A stretch of 64,000 bases of DNA from Bacillota bacterium (GCA_023391425.1 JAEWAX010000098.1:1-64000), one strand, 5' to 3'; numbered from the stretch's first letter, positions 9,364 through 17,617 are shown. Numbers and translations are program-made. The notes: a model not told the origin generated them from the sequence alone.

Positions 9364-9499
9364 GCCTTTTCTCCTCTATTTATCCCCTTTAGTTTATACT
9401 TTGTAATTTTATTATATTATATCACCAAAAACAATATAATTAGTATTATAAATATCCGTCTTATGAATATACATGTTAATAGAAGGGACGTGATTCAAA

Positions 9500-9982
9500 G
9501 TGGAAGAGTTGTCAAAATTTCACACTGTTCGTGGTTACCAGCTTTTGTCTCAGAACAAAAACAATCTTACTTCTGCTATGGAGGACTACCTTGAAATGAT
9601 ATATAGGAATAGTCTCGTAGAAGGTTATATACGTATAAATACTATCTCCGAGCTATTAAATGTTGCTGCACCATCTGCTACAAAGATGGTGCAAAAGCTC
9701 ACTAAATTAGGTTTAATTGACTATAAGAAATATGGTATTATCTTTTTGACTGAAAACGGGCGCGAAATAGGTAAGTTCCTATTAGAACGACATAATATAA
9801 TAGAAGTATTCTTAAGGAACTTAGGTGTTAACGAGGATATTCTTGTTGAAACTGAGCTAATAGAGCATAACATATCGGCTGCTACACTTATAAAAATTAA
9901 CTATTTTAATAAGTTTTTACTTCAAAACAAAGAAATAGTTGAAAAGTACAATAAATTTTCTAAATCACAAATTTCACAATAA
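9500..9982 (+). CDS. mntR: MntR, manganese-responsive DtxR-family repressor
   Basis: 160 residues from a GTG start (AGAAGGGA upstream). An N-terminal winged helix contains AAPSATKMVQKLTKLGLIDY, matching MntR's recognition helix. The metal-ligand residues known from B. subtilis MntR are all in place: Asp29 and Glu32 (EDYLEMIY), the His of ERHNII, and the Glu/Glu/His of ETELIEHNIS. It should bind Mn2+ and repress manganese uptake. The interrupted mntH lies about 0.9 kb downstream on the same strand, its obvious target. Confidence 0.9.
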   Translation: MEELSKFHTVRGYQLLSQNKNNLTSAMEDYLEMIYRNSLVEGYIRINTISELLNVAAPSATKMVQKLTKLGLIDYKKYGIIFLTENGREIGKFLLERHNIIEVFLRNLGVNEDILVETELIEHNISAATLIKINYFNKFLLQNKEIVEKYNKFSKSQISQ

Positions 9983-10172
9983 CCACAGACCTACTATAGT
10001 TTATTTTCTCTTTAAAAACCGCACTAATTATATAGCACCAAAGATTTACATAAAACAACAATTATCTTGTTTATTAAAGACTACCTATTATAATTTAACA
10101 TAATGTTGCTCAAAGGCACTATTTAGAAATGATAACATTACACAAATGCTTATTAAATGGAGGTGTAATTTT

Positions 10173-10355
10173 ATGCTAAATTGTACAATTTGTAATTACT
10201 ATTCAATAGAAAAGGATAATAAGGTATGTAAATTTGCTGATTATTTATTCTTAAAAGACCCAGCAGATATGGATATTTATCCTTGTAAAGACATCAGTTA
10301 TGACTCTTATTTATTGAAGAGTAAAAGCGAGGAGATTGTAATCATTTTAGCATAG
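10173..10355 (+). CDS. small Cys-rich conserved hypothetical protein
   Basis: 60 codons starting MLNCTICNYYSI. ATG 10173 is preceded by TGGAGGTG with good spacing; an in-frame ATG at 10146 is less likely. Four cysteines in a C-x2-C ... C ... C arrangement suggest a small zinc-binding knuckle. It sits between mntR and mntH, outside the inserted element. Function is unknown, and a link to metal homeostasis is only positional. Confidence 0.6.
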   Translation: MLNCTICNYYSIEKDNKVCKFADYLFLKDPADMDIYPCKDISYDSYLLKSKSEEIVIILA

Positions 10356-10897
10356 ATAAAGTCAGCTATATGAAGCATGTGTATTCATACTTTTTTGAAT
10401 CAATTATTAACGGCTTAAAGCCGATAGTTTGGGTTTGAGGTAATTCTCCTCATATTTAGTTCCAGCGCCTCCATTTCCTCTATTTTTGTAAATAACTTAA
10501 TTCTTCTTTTCCCAATAATAATTAAACATAAACATCAAACTTCTCACATTAAAATGTTCCCTAAACCCGTAAAAATCAACACATTTCAGCTTTTAAGCAT
10601 AAAAAATCCTCCAAAAATAGCATCCCAGCAACAAGTACAAAGTTGCCATCTCAAGAGGAATCCACATGAGTAGTTTATCAGAAAACATTAGAACTGATAG
10701 ACTTAACATGTATTCACTTACTATGAAGTTTGAGTTATTTATTTTAATATATTTTAAATGTATTAAATATCTATTATAACTTAATTATTTATTATGTAAC
10801 ACTTCATCTATATAATACATATTTTGGATTAGGTAAACAGAATTAGACTAAGCTAAAGTTCTTAGCTAACTATAAATATACTCAAGAGGTGTTCTAA
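10356..10897. other. intergenic region upstream of mntH
   Basis: 542 bases without a credible gene. The sequence contains a small CGGCTT/AAGCCG hairpin at about 10412-10424 and a very AT-rich stretch at 10730-10800. A TATAAT sits at 10811, about 87 bases before the mntH TTG start, and a DtxR/MntR-like half-palindrome is described separately. I found no match to the yybP-ykoY manganese riboswitch core by eye. Confidence 0.5.
10843..10856 (+). promoter_or_regulatory. candidate MntR operator upstream of mntH
   Basis: TTAGACTAAGCTAA is an imperfect palindrome (10 of 14 positions symmetric) with the TTAG...CTAA arms typical of DtxR/MntR-family operators. It lies 41 bases upstream of the mntH TTG start and just downstream of a TATAAT at 10811-10816, and the cognate mntR is next door. 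Assignment is by resemblance only. Confidence 0.35.
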
Positions 10898-11125
10898 TTG
10901 CTTGAAGAAAGTTATATTCCAACAGTTGGTATTCAAACCAAACCATTAGGTGTTGGAAGTTTTCCAACTCATAACAATAAACTAATTACTAAAATAAAAA
11001 CTGTTCTCAGATTTTTAGGCCCTGCCTTTATTGTAAGTGTTGCATATATAGATCCTGGAACATTTGAATTGGTACAATTTGATGACTACCTACCAAATAA
11101 GGGATTGAGGGGGAGATGTCTATGA
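10898..11125 (+). CDS. mntH: mntH 5' part, NRAMP Mn2+ transporter interrupted by element
   Basis: TTG start with AGAGGTG 6 bases upstream. The first 52 or 53 codons are true NRAMP sequence ending FLGPAFIVSVAYIDP, i.e. the start of TM1 up to the conserved DPGN metal-binding motif. After codon 53 (CC at 11054-11055) the frame reads GTFELVQFDD and stops at 11125; this tail belongs to the inserted element. The remaining 382 codons are found 13.8 kb away, starting CCG GGA AAT TTT at 24865. The truncated product has no complete transmembrane core and should be inactive. Joining the two halves at the shared CC gives one in-frame gene of 434 codons, normal for MntH. Confidence 0.85.
   Translation: MLEESYIPTVGIQTKPLGVGSFPTHNNKLITKIKTVLRFLGPAFIVSVAYIDPGTFELVQFDDYLPNKGLRGRCL
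11039..11075 (+). other. attL of the mntH element
   Basis: Chromosomal arm GTTGCA (11039-11044), nine bases, CC at 11054-11055, eleven bases, then element arm AATTGG (11067-11072). Together with attR it reconstructs two sites that are each symmetric about the CC dinucleotide, as expected for large serine integrases with a 2-bp overlap. Confidence 0.65.
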
Positions 11126-11400
11126 AATGGTAGATCTTATTAATAAAAAGCTATTCTAGATAGCTACTGAAGCATGTAGATTTACCGATTATAAGTTAGT
11201 AGCTTAACTAATAGAAGAAGGTAAAGAGTACATTTGTAATTATATGGCTAGCACTCTTGTTCAGGTAGTATCTGAAAATAGTCGATGTGGTGTTCATTTT
11301 CTTTTGGTTTTCGCCTTTTATATTGCACATTTTCTGCTGACTATAAGCGTATTTGCAGGATTATCCCGCTTTAATTTTGAAATTATATTAAAGGTGTCTA
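11115..11400 (+). pseudogene. degraded ORF at left end of element
   Basis: From 11115 one frame reads DVYEMVDLINKKLF, a TAG stop, IATEACRFTDYKLVA, a TAA stop, then LIEEGKEYICNYM and on into a hydrophobic segment. The composition looks coding, but two in-frame stops interrupt it. I do not recognise the parent protein. No RBS or intact start is associated, so this is likely decayed cargo of the element. Confidence 0.4.
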
Positions 11401-12140
11401 TACAACCTTATCGCGAAAATATACGCGATAACCGTAATACCAACGCACCACGCGAGGGCTATCCAGATGTCGTTTCCGACAGGTTGAGAGTTTAGCAAAG
11501 CGCGTATCGTCTCCACGATTGACGTTACAGGCTGATTTTGTGCAAAAACACGGACGACTTTGGGCATCGTTTCGGTCGGTACAAAAGCTGAACTGAGAAA
11601 TGGCAGAAAGAGCAACAGATATGAGAACGAAGACGCTCCCTCTATAGATTTTGCCGTGAGCCCTGGAATGACCGCAATCCATGTCAGCGCAAGCGTGTAT
11701 AGTGCGAGTATTGCCATTACTGCGATCCAGTTAAGTATTCCGACGTTCGAACGGAAGCCCATAACAAGCGCAACGAGTATAATAATAACGACGGTAAGCA
11801 TGTTAGACACAAGTGAGGTTAGAACATGACTCCACAGCACTGACGAGCGGCTTATAGGCATGGAATTGAACCGTGAGAAAAGCCCTTTCTGCATATCCAA
11901 AAATAACCTATAAGCTGTGTAGGCAATGCCCGACGCAATAGCTATCAGCAGTATACCCGGCAATTGGTAATTAATATAATTCACATCAGCACCCATACTC
12001 ATTTTTACCGCACCGCCGAACACATAGACAAACATTAGCATCATCGCAATCGGTGTTAACGCAACCGTAATAATCGTGTCCGGGCTGCGCAATATGTGCT
12101 TCATTAAACGCCCGGTCAGTACTCCTGTATTGTTTTTCAT
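11388..12140 (-). CDS. ABC-2 type permease (DrrB-like exporter)
   Basis: 250 residues with six predicted transmembrane helices and the ABC-2 family segment FLPFLSSAFVPTETMPKVVRVFAQNQPVT typical of daunorubicin-resistance DrrB-like permeases. It forms the membrane half of an efflux system with the ATPase encoded just upstream; start and stop overlap by ATGA. The region is visibly richer in G+C than the host genes, indicating a different origin from the recombinase. The exported compound is unknown; drug or lipid export is typical of the family. Confidence 0.88.
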   Translation of the reverse strand: MKNNTGVLTGRLMKHILRSPDTIITVALTPIAMMLMFVYVFGGAVKMSMGADVNYINYQLPGILLIAIASGIAYTAYRLFLDMQKGLFSRFNSMPISRSSVLWSHVLTSLVSNMLTVVIIILVALVMGFRSNVGILNWIAVMAILALYTLALTWIAVIPGLTAKSIEGASSFSYLLLFLPFLSSAFVPTETMPKVVRVFAQNQPVTSIVETIRALLNSQPVGNDIWIALAWCVGITVIAYIFAIRLYRHL

Positions 12141-12898
12141 TTTGTTTGACCTCCTTTACCGATGATTGTGAGGAAAATCTCCTCTAGTGTCAGCTGTTTT
12201 TCGATATATTCTTTTTTGGTGGGTGGGAATAGCTTTTTGAGTTCTTCAAGCGTCCCGTTAGCGATAATTTTGCCCTCATTCAGGATCGCAATTTTGTCGG
12301 CAAGCTGTTCAGCTTCATCTAAGTACTGCGTTGTGAGCAGAATCGTCACGCCGCTGCCGGCAAGCTCCTTAATGGTTTTCCAGACTTCAATCCGACCCTC
12401 CGGGTCAAGTCCTGTTGTCGGCTCGTCAAGAAAGATGACGGCAGGCGCTCCCACAAGGCTCATCGCTATATCCAGCCTGCGCCTCATGCCTCCGGAATAC
12501 GTACCCGCTCGTTTGTTTGCCGCCTCAGTAAGCCCAAAACGCTTGAGCAGATCGTCGACAACTTGAGCTGGTTTGAGAACACTCCTTAGCTTTGCAATCA
12601 ATAAAATGTTTTCCCTCCCGGTCAATATCTCGTCCACAGCAGCGAACTGCCCAGTCAGGCTGATTTTTTCTCGCACCTTTCCCGGCTGACGTGAAACGTC
12701 AAGACCGCAGACCCTCGTGGTTCCATCGTCAGGTTTCAGAAGTGTCGAAAGTATGTTGACCGTCGTGGTCTTGCCCGCTCCGTTAGAGCCAAGCAGGGCG
12801 AAAATCTCACCTTGCTTCACTTCAAAATCTACGCCCTTTAGGACTTCTGTGTCCTTAAAAGACTTTCGCAGACCGTTTACTTCAATTGCGTTTTCCAT
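12137..12898 (-). CDS. ABC transporter ATP-binding protein (DrrA-like)
   Basis: 253 residues. Walker A GSNGAGKTTTVNIL, Q-loop region SLTGQFAAVDEILTG, signature YSGGMRRRLDIA, Walker B VIFLDEPTTGLDP and switch segment LLTTQYLDEAEQLADKI identify a DrrA/CcmA-type importer-exporter ATPase. A strong AGGGGGGATATAGGG sequence precedes the ATG. It pairs with the overlapping permease and is probably co-transcribed with the two DUF1048 genes and the PadR repressor. Confidence 0.92.
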   Translation of the reverse strand: MENAIEVNGLRKSFKDTEVLKGVDFEVKQGEIFALLGSNGAGKTTTVNILSTLLKPDDGTTRVCGLDVSRQPGKVREKISLTGQFAAVDEILTGRENILLIAKLRSVLKPAQVVDDLLKRFGLTEAANKRAGTYSGGMRRRLDIAMSLVGAPAVIFLDEPTTGLDPEGRIEVWKTIKELAGSGVTILLTTQYLDEAEQLADKIAILNEGKIIANGTLEELKKLFPPTKKEYIEKQLTLEEIFLTIIGKGGQTK

Positions 12899-12914
12899 CC
12901 CTATATCCCCCCTT

Positions 12915-13265
12915 TTACTTTGTTCTATCCGTAACCTTTTTTATGGCCTTATAAACCTCTTGGTCCACAGATTCTTGATAGATGTCAGCGTAAGTCTTTG
13001 AATCTTTGATTAGATCGTCGCAGAAAGCTGCTACATCACTACCCGTTACTTCCAGCACGCCTTTCCCCGAGGCCGCGCCCTCGTCAAAAAGATCAATTAT
13101 CCCCGAGAGCAGACCCGTCCCCTCGGTTAGCTCAATTGGGCCGACCTTAAAGAGATATTTTTGAATCTCTTTATAAACAATCTGATAATCCTGCGGGAGC
13201 GCTTTGACACGTGCCACGTGCGCCCGCCACTCTTTTTTGCCTTTAATGATATCTTGTATTCTCAT
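12915..13265 (-). CDS. DUF1048 family protein
   Basis: 116 residues, starting MRIQDIIKGKKEWRAH; helical, soluble, with the DUF1048 pattern LPQDYQIVYKEIQKYLF and SGIIDLFDEGAASGKGVLEVTGSDVAAFCDDLI. These proteins commonly accompany PadR regulators and ABC exporters; no activity is established. It is paralogous to the next gene, and both lie between the PadR gene and the exporter. Confidence 0.82.
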   Translation of the reverse strand: MRIQDIIKGKKEWRAHVARVKALPQDYQIVYKEIQKYLFKVGPIELTEGTGLLSGIIDLFDEGAASGKGVLEVTGSDVAAFCDDLIKDSKTYADIYQESVDQEVYKAIKKVTDRTK

Positions 13266-13274
13266 TTTAGCCTC

Positions 13275-13622
13275 CTATTCACCTAATTTTTTAGCGATAT
13301 TGTTGTTGAGCTGCTTGCGCCACTTGTCGCGATAAGACTTTGCCCCTTCTTCACCGGCCAGCGCTGAACAGAAGCCTTTGATATCGTCACCCAAAACCTC
13401 TTGGGCACTCTGACCGTCCACCGCCGCTTCTTCAAGCAGACCAAGCACCCCATCAAGAATGGGCATGAGGTTGCGGCCTGTGAAATCTGAGTGCGGCCAA
13501 AGATTTAAACTGATTTTTTCCCATGCCTCTTGATAATCAGCTGGTAGCTTTTTGGCTCTCGAATCAAAAGCTTTTAATTCTTTAGTCATATCGTTCCCTG
13601 TGATTTTATCCCAAAAATTCAT
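13275..13622 (-). CDS. DUF1048 family protein (paralogue)
   Basis: 115 residues, starting MNFWDKITGNDMTKE. It has the same layout as the downstream DUF1048 protein: LPADYQEAWEKISLNLW, then DGVLGLLEEAAVDGQSAQEVLGDDIKGFCSAL. Its start overlaps the last base of the padR stop, so the two are translationally coupled. Function is unknown. The tandem pair plus PadR plus DrrAB-like exporter is a familiar Firmicutes cassette. Confidence 0.82.
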   Translation of the reverse strand: MNFWDKITGNDMTKELKAFDSRAKKLPADYQEAWEKISLNLWPHSDFTGRNLMPILDGVLGLLEEAAVDGQSAQEVLGDDIKGFCSALAGEEGAKSYRDKWRKQLNNNIAKKLGE

Positions 13623-13945
13623 TAGCTTCTCTCCTTTAACTCATTAATTTTTGATGATACGAACTCCCATTTTTCCCAGAATCGTCGCAGTTCAACACGC
13701 CCTGCGTCATTGAGCGTGTAAAACTTACGCGGCGGTCCCATATCGGAAGGCTTTTTTTCTATGTCCACTAGCTTATTTTTCTCAAGTCTTACCAAGATGG
13801 TGTAGACTGTTCCATCAACTACTTCCGTGAAGCCAAGGGCGTTCAGCCGCCGCGTGATTTCGTAGCCGTAGGTTTCTTGACGGCTTATAATTTCAAGGAC
13901 ACAGCCCTCAAGCGCACCTTTGAGCATTTCCGTTAGGTTCTCCAA
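13622..13945 (-). CDS. PadR-family transcriptional regulator
   Basis: 107 residues. The winged helix reads GCVLEIISRQETYGYEITRRLNALGF, with VVDGTVYTILVRLEKNKLV and the wing RKFYTLNDAGRVELRRFW. It is a short PadR-s1 type regulator heading the exporter cassette, so it most likely autorepresses the operon until ligand binds. A candidate operator (TTACTA, eight bases, TAGTAA) lies 45 bases upstream. AAGGAGGGG precedes the ATG. Confidence 0.9.
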   Translation of the reverse strand: MENLTEMLKGALEGCVLEIISRQETYGYEITRRLNALGFTEVVDGTVYTILVRLEKNKLVDIEKKPSDMGPPRKFYTLNDAGRVELRRFWEKWEFVSSKINELKERS

Positions 13946-14286
13946 TATAACCCCTCCTTACTATTCTGTATGACTAATATCAAGTAATACTTACTACTGC
14001 TATATAGTAACACATAATAGTGTGGTTGTCTATAGGTTTATGAAAAAATTAAACAGCACTCTAAGTAATATGTGTAATCATTTTCATTTTAATTATAAGA
14101 ACAGTACGCGGTAAGCGCCGACTTATTGTTAGCGGAGTGCTAAGAATACTAGTCGTTTCAAGAAGTGGTTATTTTTCTTTTAGACTTATGAAGGTTTTAT
14201 ATATTTCCTTTGCTACATACCTTTATAAATTAAAGCATTATGGTCAAACAATCATAAAGGTAAGGGATTCTGAAAAGCTGAAATAA
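13946..14286. other. intergenic region upstream of the PadR cassette
   Basis: 341 bases. It holds the padR promoter region with the palindrome below and then, from about 14040 to 14286, AT-rich sequence without a recognisable gene. The segment lies at a composition boundary: the PadR cassette on the left is richer in G+C than the DHFR-like gene on the right, so it is probably an assembly junction within the element. Confidence 0.45.
13991..14010 (-). promoter_or_regulatory. candidate PadR operator
   Basis: Inverted repeat TTACTA-N8-TAGTAA in the promoter region of the padR operon. The position upstream of an autoregulated PadR gene and the symmetry are the only evidence. Confidence 0.4.
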
Positions 14287-14799
14287 CTATATTTTACTAT
14301 AAATTAACTCTGCAAATTGTCCGTATTTTTTTACTTCTTTCAAGCAAAATCGCTTCAACATTTCTTCTTGTGTAAACAATGGTATTCCCATCCCCAATAA
14401 CACAGGAGCAATTTGTATTATCATATTATCAACCATATCATTATCTAACAGAGGGGCTAAAATTGTGTTTCCTCCAATAATCCAAATGTTTTTATCTCTC
14501 TCTATATGTTTCACAAATTCAACAACATCACAATTCATAGGAATAAATCCCTTGACTGATAAGCTTTCATCATGTGTAAAAACATAATTTTGGGTAGTTG
14601 GGTAAAGACTGTCGATATTATCTAAGCTTTCAATTTCATTAAATGTTCTTTTGCCCATTATTGTAATATTCATGTTTTTATAGAAGCTTTCATAACCAGT
14701 TTCTTCTATTGAACCAGTTTGGTAGAGCCAGTCCAAATTATGATTTTTGTCAGCAAGATAGCCATCCATCGTAATGCAGCCATAAAAAAACACACTCAT
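14287..14799 (-). CDS. dihydrofolate-reductase-like (RibD C-terminal family) protein
   Basis: 170 residues starting MSVFFYGCITMDGYLADKNHNLDWL, the hallmark N-terminus of the DHFR/RibD C-terminal superfamily. NITIMGKRTFNEI and IWIIGGNTILAPLLDNDMVD form the NADPH-binding elements. Such proteins are often annotated as DHFR-like reductases; true dihydrofolate reduction cannot be assumed. It is divergent from the PadR-DUF4180 regulator, which shares its promoter region. Confidence 0.85.
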   Translation of the reverse strand: MSVFFYGCITMDGYLADKNHNLDWLYQTGSIEETGYESFYKNMNITIMGKRTFNEIESLDNIDSLYPTTQNYVFTHDESLSVKGFIPMNCDVVEFVKHIERDKNIWIIGGNTILAPLLDNDMVDNMIIQIAPVLLGMGIPLFTQEEMLKRFCLKEVKKYGQFAELIYSKI

Positions 14800-14969
14800 T
14801 TTTAAAACCCTCCTTTGATAAATATGTTTAACTGCTTTATATCCTTATAAACATTAATTAATCTGTCCATTCAGCACCATAACTAATAAACATATTAACA
14901 TATTTCATTCATGTTGATTAGCCTATTGCGAAACATATCACTATAAGTATGTCATTAAAATAAAGTATA

Positions 14970-15011
14970 TTGACGCTAATATTAACATATGTTACTATTA
15001 ACCTATGTTAA
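14970..15011 (+). promoter_or_regulatory. promoter with overlapping inverted-repeat operator for the PadR-DUF4180 gene
   Basis: TTGACG (14970-14975), 17 bases, TACTAT (14993-14998) forms a plausible -35/-10. It is overlapped by the inverted repeat TTAACATA (14982-14989) and TATGTTAA (15004-15011). A weaker relative, TTAACAT-N9-ATGTTGA, lies near 14899 on the side of the DHFR-like gene. Autoregulation, with control of the divergent gene, is inferred. Confidence 0.5.
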
Positions 15012-15029
15012 TTGTAAAGGAGTGCTACT

Positions 15030-15947
15030 ATGTCAATCAAATTAGCAATATTAGGCATACTGAGTTGGAAGTCCTCAACAGGATATGAATTAAAAAAAAT
15101 GTTTGAGGATTCCTCTTTTATGTATTGGTCCGGTAATAATAATCAAATTTATAAGGCTCTAATGAGTATGGAAAATGAAGATCTTGTTGTTAGTGAAGTG
15201 GTCCATCAGGATAATTCTCCCTCAAAAAAAATATATACCATAACAGAAGAAGGACTTAAAGAGCTAAGAAATTGGATTTTATCATCACCAGAAGCTCCTG
15301 AGATAAAAAAAACTTTTTTGGTACAGTTTGCATGGTCAGACATGCTAAATAAACAGGAATTAAGTGAGTTACTCACAAAATATGAAAATGAAATCAAACT
15401 GCAATTGATTATTCAGAAAGAGAAATACAGACGTGCTCTTCATTCACCTAATAGAAGCACTAGGGAAAGCTTAATTTGGGGAATGATTTCAGAAAACATA
15501 ATTTCTACCTATAATAATGAACTCAACTGGGTCGGTGAAACCCGTCATAAATTGTTTGAAAATGAAGGTATGGAGGGAAAAGACAAAATGAACTATCAAA
15601 TTAGAGAAATAGAGAATAAAAAATATATTGAACTGATTTCTACAACTAAATCTTTAAGTACCGAGAATGATGCACTTGATTTAATAGCCTTATGCTGGGA
15701 ACATGAGACAAGTGCACTTATGATACACTACGCAACTTTATCAGAAGACTTCTTCAAACTTAAAACTAAAGTAGCTGGTAGTATTATTCAAAAGTTCATA
15801 AACTATGGTATAAAAGCTGCTATTATTATTCCTCTGGAGACAATTCAAAAAGGGAGATTTAAAGAAATGACTATCGAAACGAACAAAGGTAATCATTTCA
15901 GATTGTATGAAAGTAAAGAGGAAGCTGAAAAATGGCTTATAAAATAG
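15030..15947 (+). CDS. PadR-family regulator fused to a C-terminal DUF4180 domain
   Basis: 305 residues. Residues 1-180 are a PadR-s2/Vir regulator: LAILGILSWKSSTGYELKKM, IYKALMSMENEDLV, KKIYTITEEGLKELRNWI and a helical dimerisation arm. Residues 185-305 match DUF4180: DALDLIALCWEHETSALMIH, FINYGIKAAIII and GNHFRLYESKEEAEKWL. The DUF4180 part probably serves as a ligand or partner domain, but no function is established. GTAAAGGAG precedes the ATG. The gene is divergent from the DHFR-like gene and sits over an inverted-repeat operator. Confidence 0.85.
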   Translation: MSIKLAILGILSWKSSTGYELKKMFEDSSFMYWSGNNNQIYKALMSMENEDLVVSEVVHQDNSPSKKIYTITEEGLKELRNWILSSPEAPEIKKTFLVQFAWSDMLNKQELSELLTKYENEIKLQLIIQKEKYRRALHSPNRSTRESLIWGMISENIISTYNNELNWVGETRHKLFENEGMEGKDKMNYQIREIENKKYIELISTTKSLSTENDALDLIALCWEHETSALMIHYATLSEDFFKLKTKVAGSIIQKFINYGIKAAIIIPLETIQKGRFKEMTIETNKGNHFRLYESKEEAEKWLIK

Positions 15948-16063
15948 AAAGAATGTCGAGATATAATGGAAAATATTTATAAGTGAGAAGTTGGCAAACA
16001 AGAATTATTAGAACAATACCGAAGAGTTCTTGCTAACTAGTCAGTGGAAAACCACAAATATAT

Positions 16064-16083
16064 AACTATTCGATAGTTTTTGT
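16064..16083 (+). terminator. hairpin downstream of the PadR-DUF4180 gene
   Basis: AACTAT-TCG-ATAGTT followed by TTTTG, about 115 bases after the PadR-DUF4180 stop and before the AraC gene. The short stem makes this a weak terminator candidate. Confidence 0.35.
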
Positions 16084-16147
16084 ATTAAGAAAGTCGAGCA
16101 TCGGTAAAACAGCTTTGGTATTATGGAAATATGAAAGGAGGGATATC

Positions 16148-17014
16148 ATGTTGAACGAATTAAACCATGTTATTGACTATATTGAAAATCATTTAACAGA
16201 TGATGATCTATCTCTTGAAATGATTTCTGAATATGCTGGGTTTTCTGACTATCACTTTAGAAAGGTATTTTTCTATCTTTCAGGGTTGACGCTTAGTGAA
16301 TATATCAAAAACAGAAAATTATCAGAAGCAAGTATGGATTTATTACATGGAGAAAAAGTAACAGATGTTGCTTTGAAATATGGTTATCAGTCAATGGACG
16401 GCTTTACTCGCGCATTTAAAAAGTGGAGTGGGGTTTTACCCTCGGATGTAATAAAAAAAGGCATATGTAAATCGTTTCCCAAACTTTCATTCATAATAAC
16501 CGTCAAAGGAGGAATTAATATGGAATTTAGAATTGAAGACAAACCAGCGTTTAATTTAGTTGGTGTAAGCAAGCGTGTCCCTATGCAATTTGAAGGTGTT
16601 AATAATGAGATTGTAAAGCTTGCGCAAAGCATAACGGACGAACAAAGAGAAGAAATGCATTCTCTTCAAAATATGGAGCCTTATGAAATTGTGAATGCTT
16701 CGTATGAGGCTGACGCTAATTTCTTAAAAGAAGAAGGATATTTAACTCATCTGATAGGCATTTTAACTACTGAAAATAAAGTAAGTTATCTATTAGAAAA
16801 AGTACCAGTTAAAGCCTGTACCTGGGCAGTATTCCCAAATGAAGGATTGTTTCCATCTACATTACAAGAAACAATGGCAAATATATATTCACAATGGCTT
16901 CCTTCTTCAAATTACGAAGTAATCAGTGTCCCTGCTTTTTCTTTTACTAAAATGGATAAACAAAAAAAAGATTACGCTTATAGTGAAGTTTGGATTCCTG
17001 TTCAAAAAAGATAA
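16148..17014 (+). CDS. AraC-family regulator with GyrI-like effector domain
   Basis: 288 residues from ATG 16148, which has AAAGGAGGG upstream; an in-frame ATG at 16115 lacks an RBS. The N-terminal AraC DNA-binding domain has two helix-turn-helix units, LSLEMISEYAGFSDYHFRKVF and VTDVALKYGYQSMDGFTRAF. The C-terminal part (from about residue 125, MEFRIEDKPAFNLVG) is a GyrI-like small-molecule-binding domain, as in Rob/BmrR-type multidrug sensors. It may control a resistance gene on the element, but the target is unknown. Confidence 0.88.
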   Translation: MLNELNHVIDYIENHLTDDDLSLEMISEYAGFSDYHFRKVFFYLSGLTLSEYIKNRKLSEASMDLLHGEKVTDVALKYGYQSMDGFTRAFKKWSGVLPSDVIKKGICKSFPKLSFIITVKGGINMEFRIEDKPAFNLVGVSKRVPMQFEGVNNEIVKLAQSITDEQREEMHSLQNMEPYEIVNASYEADANFLKEEGYLTHLIGILTTENKVSYLLEKVPVKACTWAVFPNEGLFPSTLQETMANIYSQWLPSSNYEVISVPAFSFTKMDKQKKDYAYSEVWIPVQKR

Positions 17015-17088
17015 ATACTAATTTACATTTTTACTATTATTTTTGGTGAAGTTATTCAGAATAGCATAAGATAAGGGCATAAAGATCA

Positions 17089-17131
17089 GAGCCGATAGCC
17101 TATGTGAGTGCATCATGTGGTTATTCGGCTC
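17089..17131. terminator. bidirectional terminator-like hairpin
   Basis: GAGCCGA (17089-17095) pairs with TCGGCTC (17125-17131), with further TA/TA pairing inside and a CTTTGTT run after. It lies between the convergent AraC and DUF2200 genes. Confidence 0.5.
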
Positions 17132-17224
17132 CTTTGTTAAATAACTAAACTGTACCAGTAAAACATTATCCCATAACTCAATATCTAAATATAGTTGGAG
17201 TAGCGACCGAGTACACATCGTGTT

Positions 17225-17260
17225 CTAGTCGCCGAGCATTTTGCGTAGTTTATTAGCCAT
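17225..17260 (-). pseudogene. 12-codon truncated gene start
   Basis: Immediately after the DUF2200 stop, a strong GAGGTGGA precedes ATG 17260. The reading frame, MANKLRKMLGD, then hits a TAG at 17225. Eleven residues with such a good RBS look like the remnant of a longer neighbour lost by deletion rather than a functional peptide. The parent is not identified. Confidence 0.4.
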
Positions 17261-17266
17261 TCCACC

Positions 17267-17617
17267 TCAACTCCTCAGAATCTTCTCCATTGGCTTTCCT
17301 TTTGCCAATTCGTCCACCAGTTTGTCAAGCCACCTGATCTTCTGCATGAGCGGGTCTTCGATTTCCTCGACGCGATGCCCGCAAATCACGCCTGTAATTT
17401 TGGCGGCGTTCGGGTTTATCTGCGGGGCTTCGCTAAAGAAGGTTTTATAATCGATATTTTTCACAATTTGCGCTTGCAAGCCAGAATCGTCATATCCTGT
17501 CAGCCAACAAATCACAGCATCAACCTCTAATTTGGTGCGCCCTTTGCGCTCTGCCTTTTGGACCAGTAGCGGGTAGACGCTCGAAAAAGCCATCTTGTAT
17601 ACGCGTTCGTTTGTCAT
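17267..17617 (-). CDS. DUF2200 family protein
   Basis: 116 residues with the DUF2200 pattern: VYKMAFSSVYPLLVQKAERKGRTK, VICWLTGYD, TFFSEAPQINPNA, ITGVICGHRVEEIEDPLMQKIRWLDKLVDELAKGKPMEKIL. It is soluble with no known activity. The gene is G+C-rich relative to the host. A strong AGGAGGTGACAC precedes the ATG, and a truncated downstream ORF follows. Confidence 0.85.
   Translation of the reverse strand: MTNERVYKMAFSSVYPLLVQKAERKGRTKLEVDAVICWLTGYDDSGLQAQIVKNIDYKTFFSEAPQINPNAAKITGVICGHRVEEIEDPLMQKIRWLDKLVDELAKGKPMEKILRS

Noticed and set aside
10356..10897. yybP-ykoY manganese riboswitch before mntH
   Set aside because: The position would fit, but the conserved core and paired elements were not found by eye.
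11244..11495. 83-codon plus-strand ORF at the left end of the element
   Set aside because: It runs from the decayed frame into the antisense of the ABC permease; treated as part of a pseudogene.
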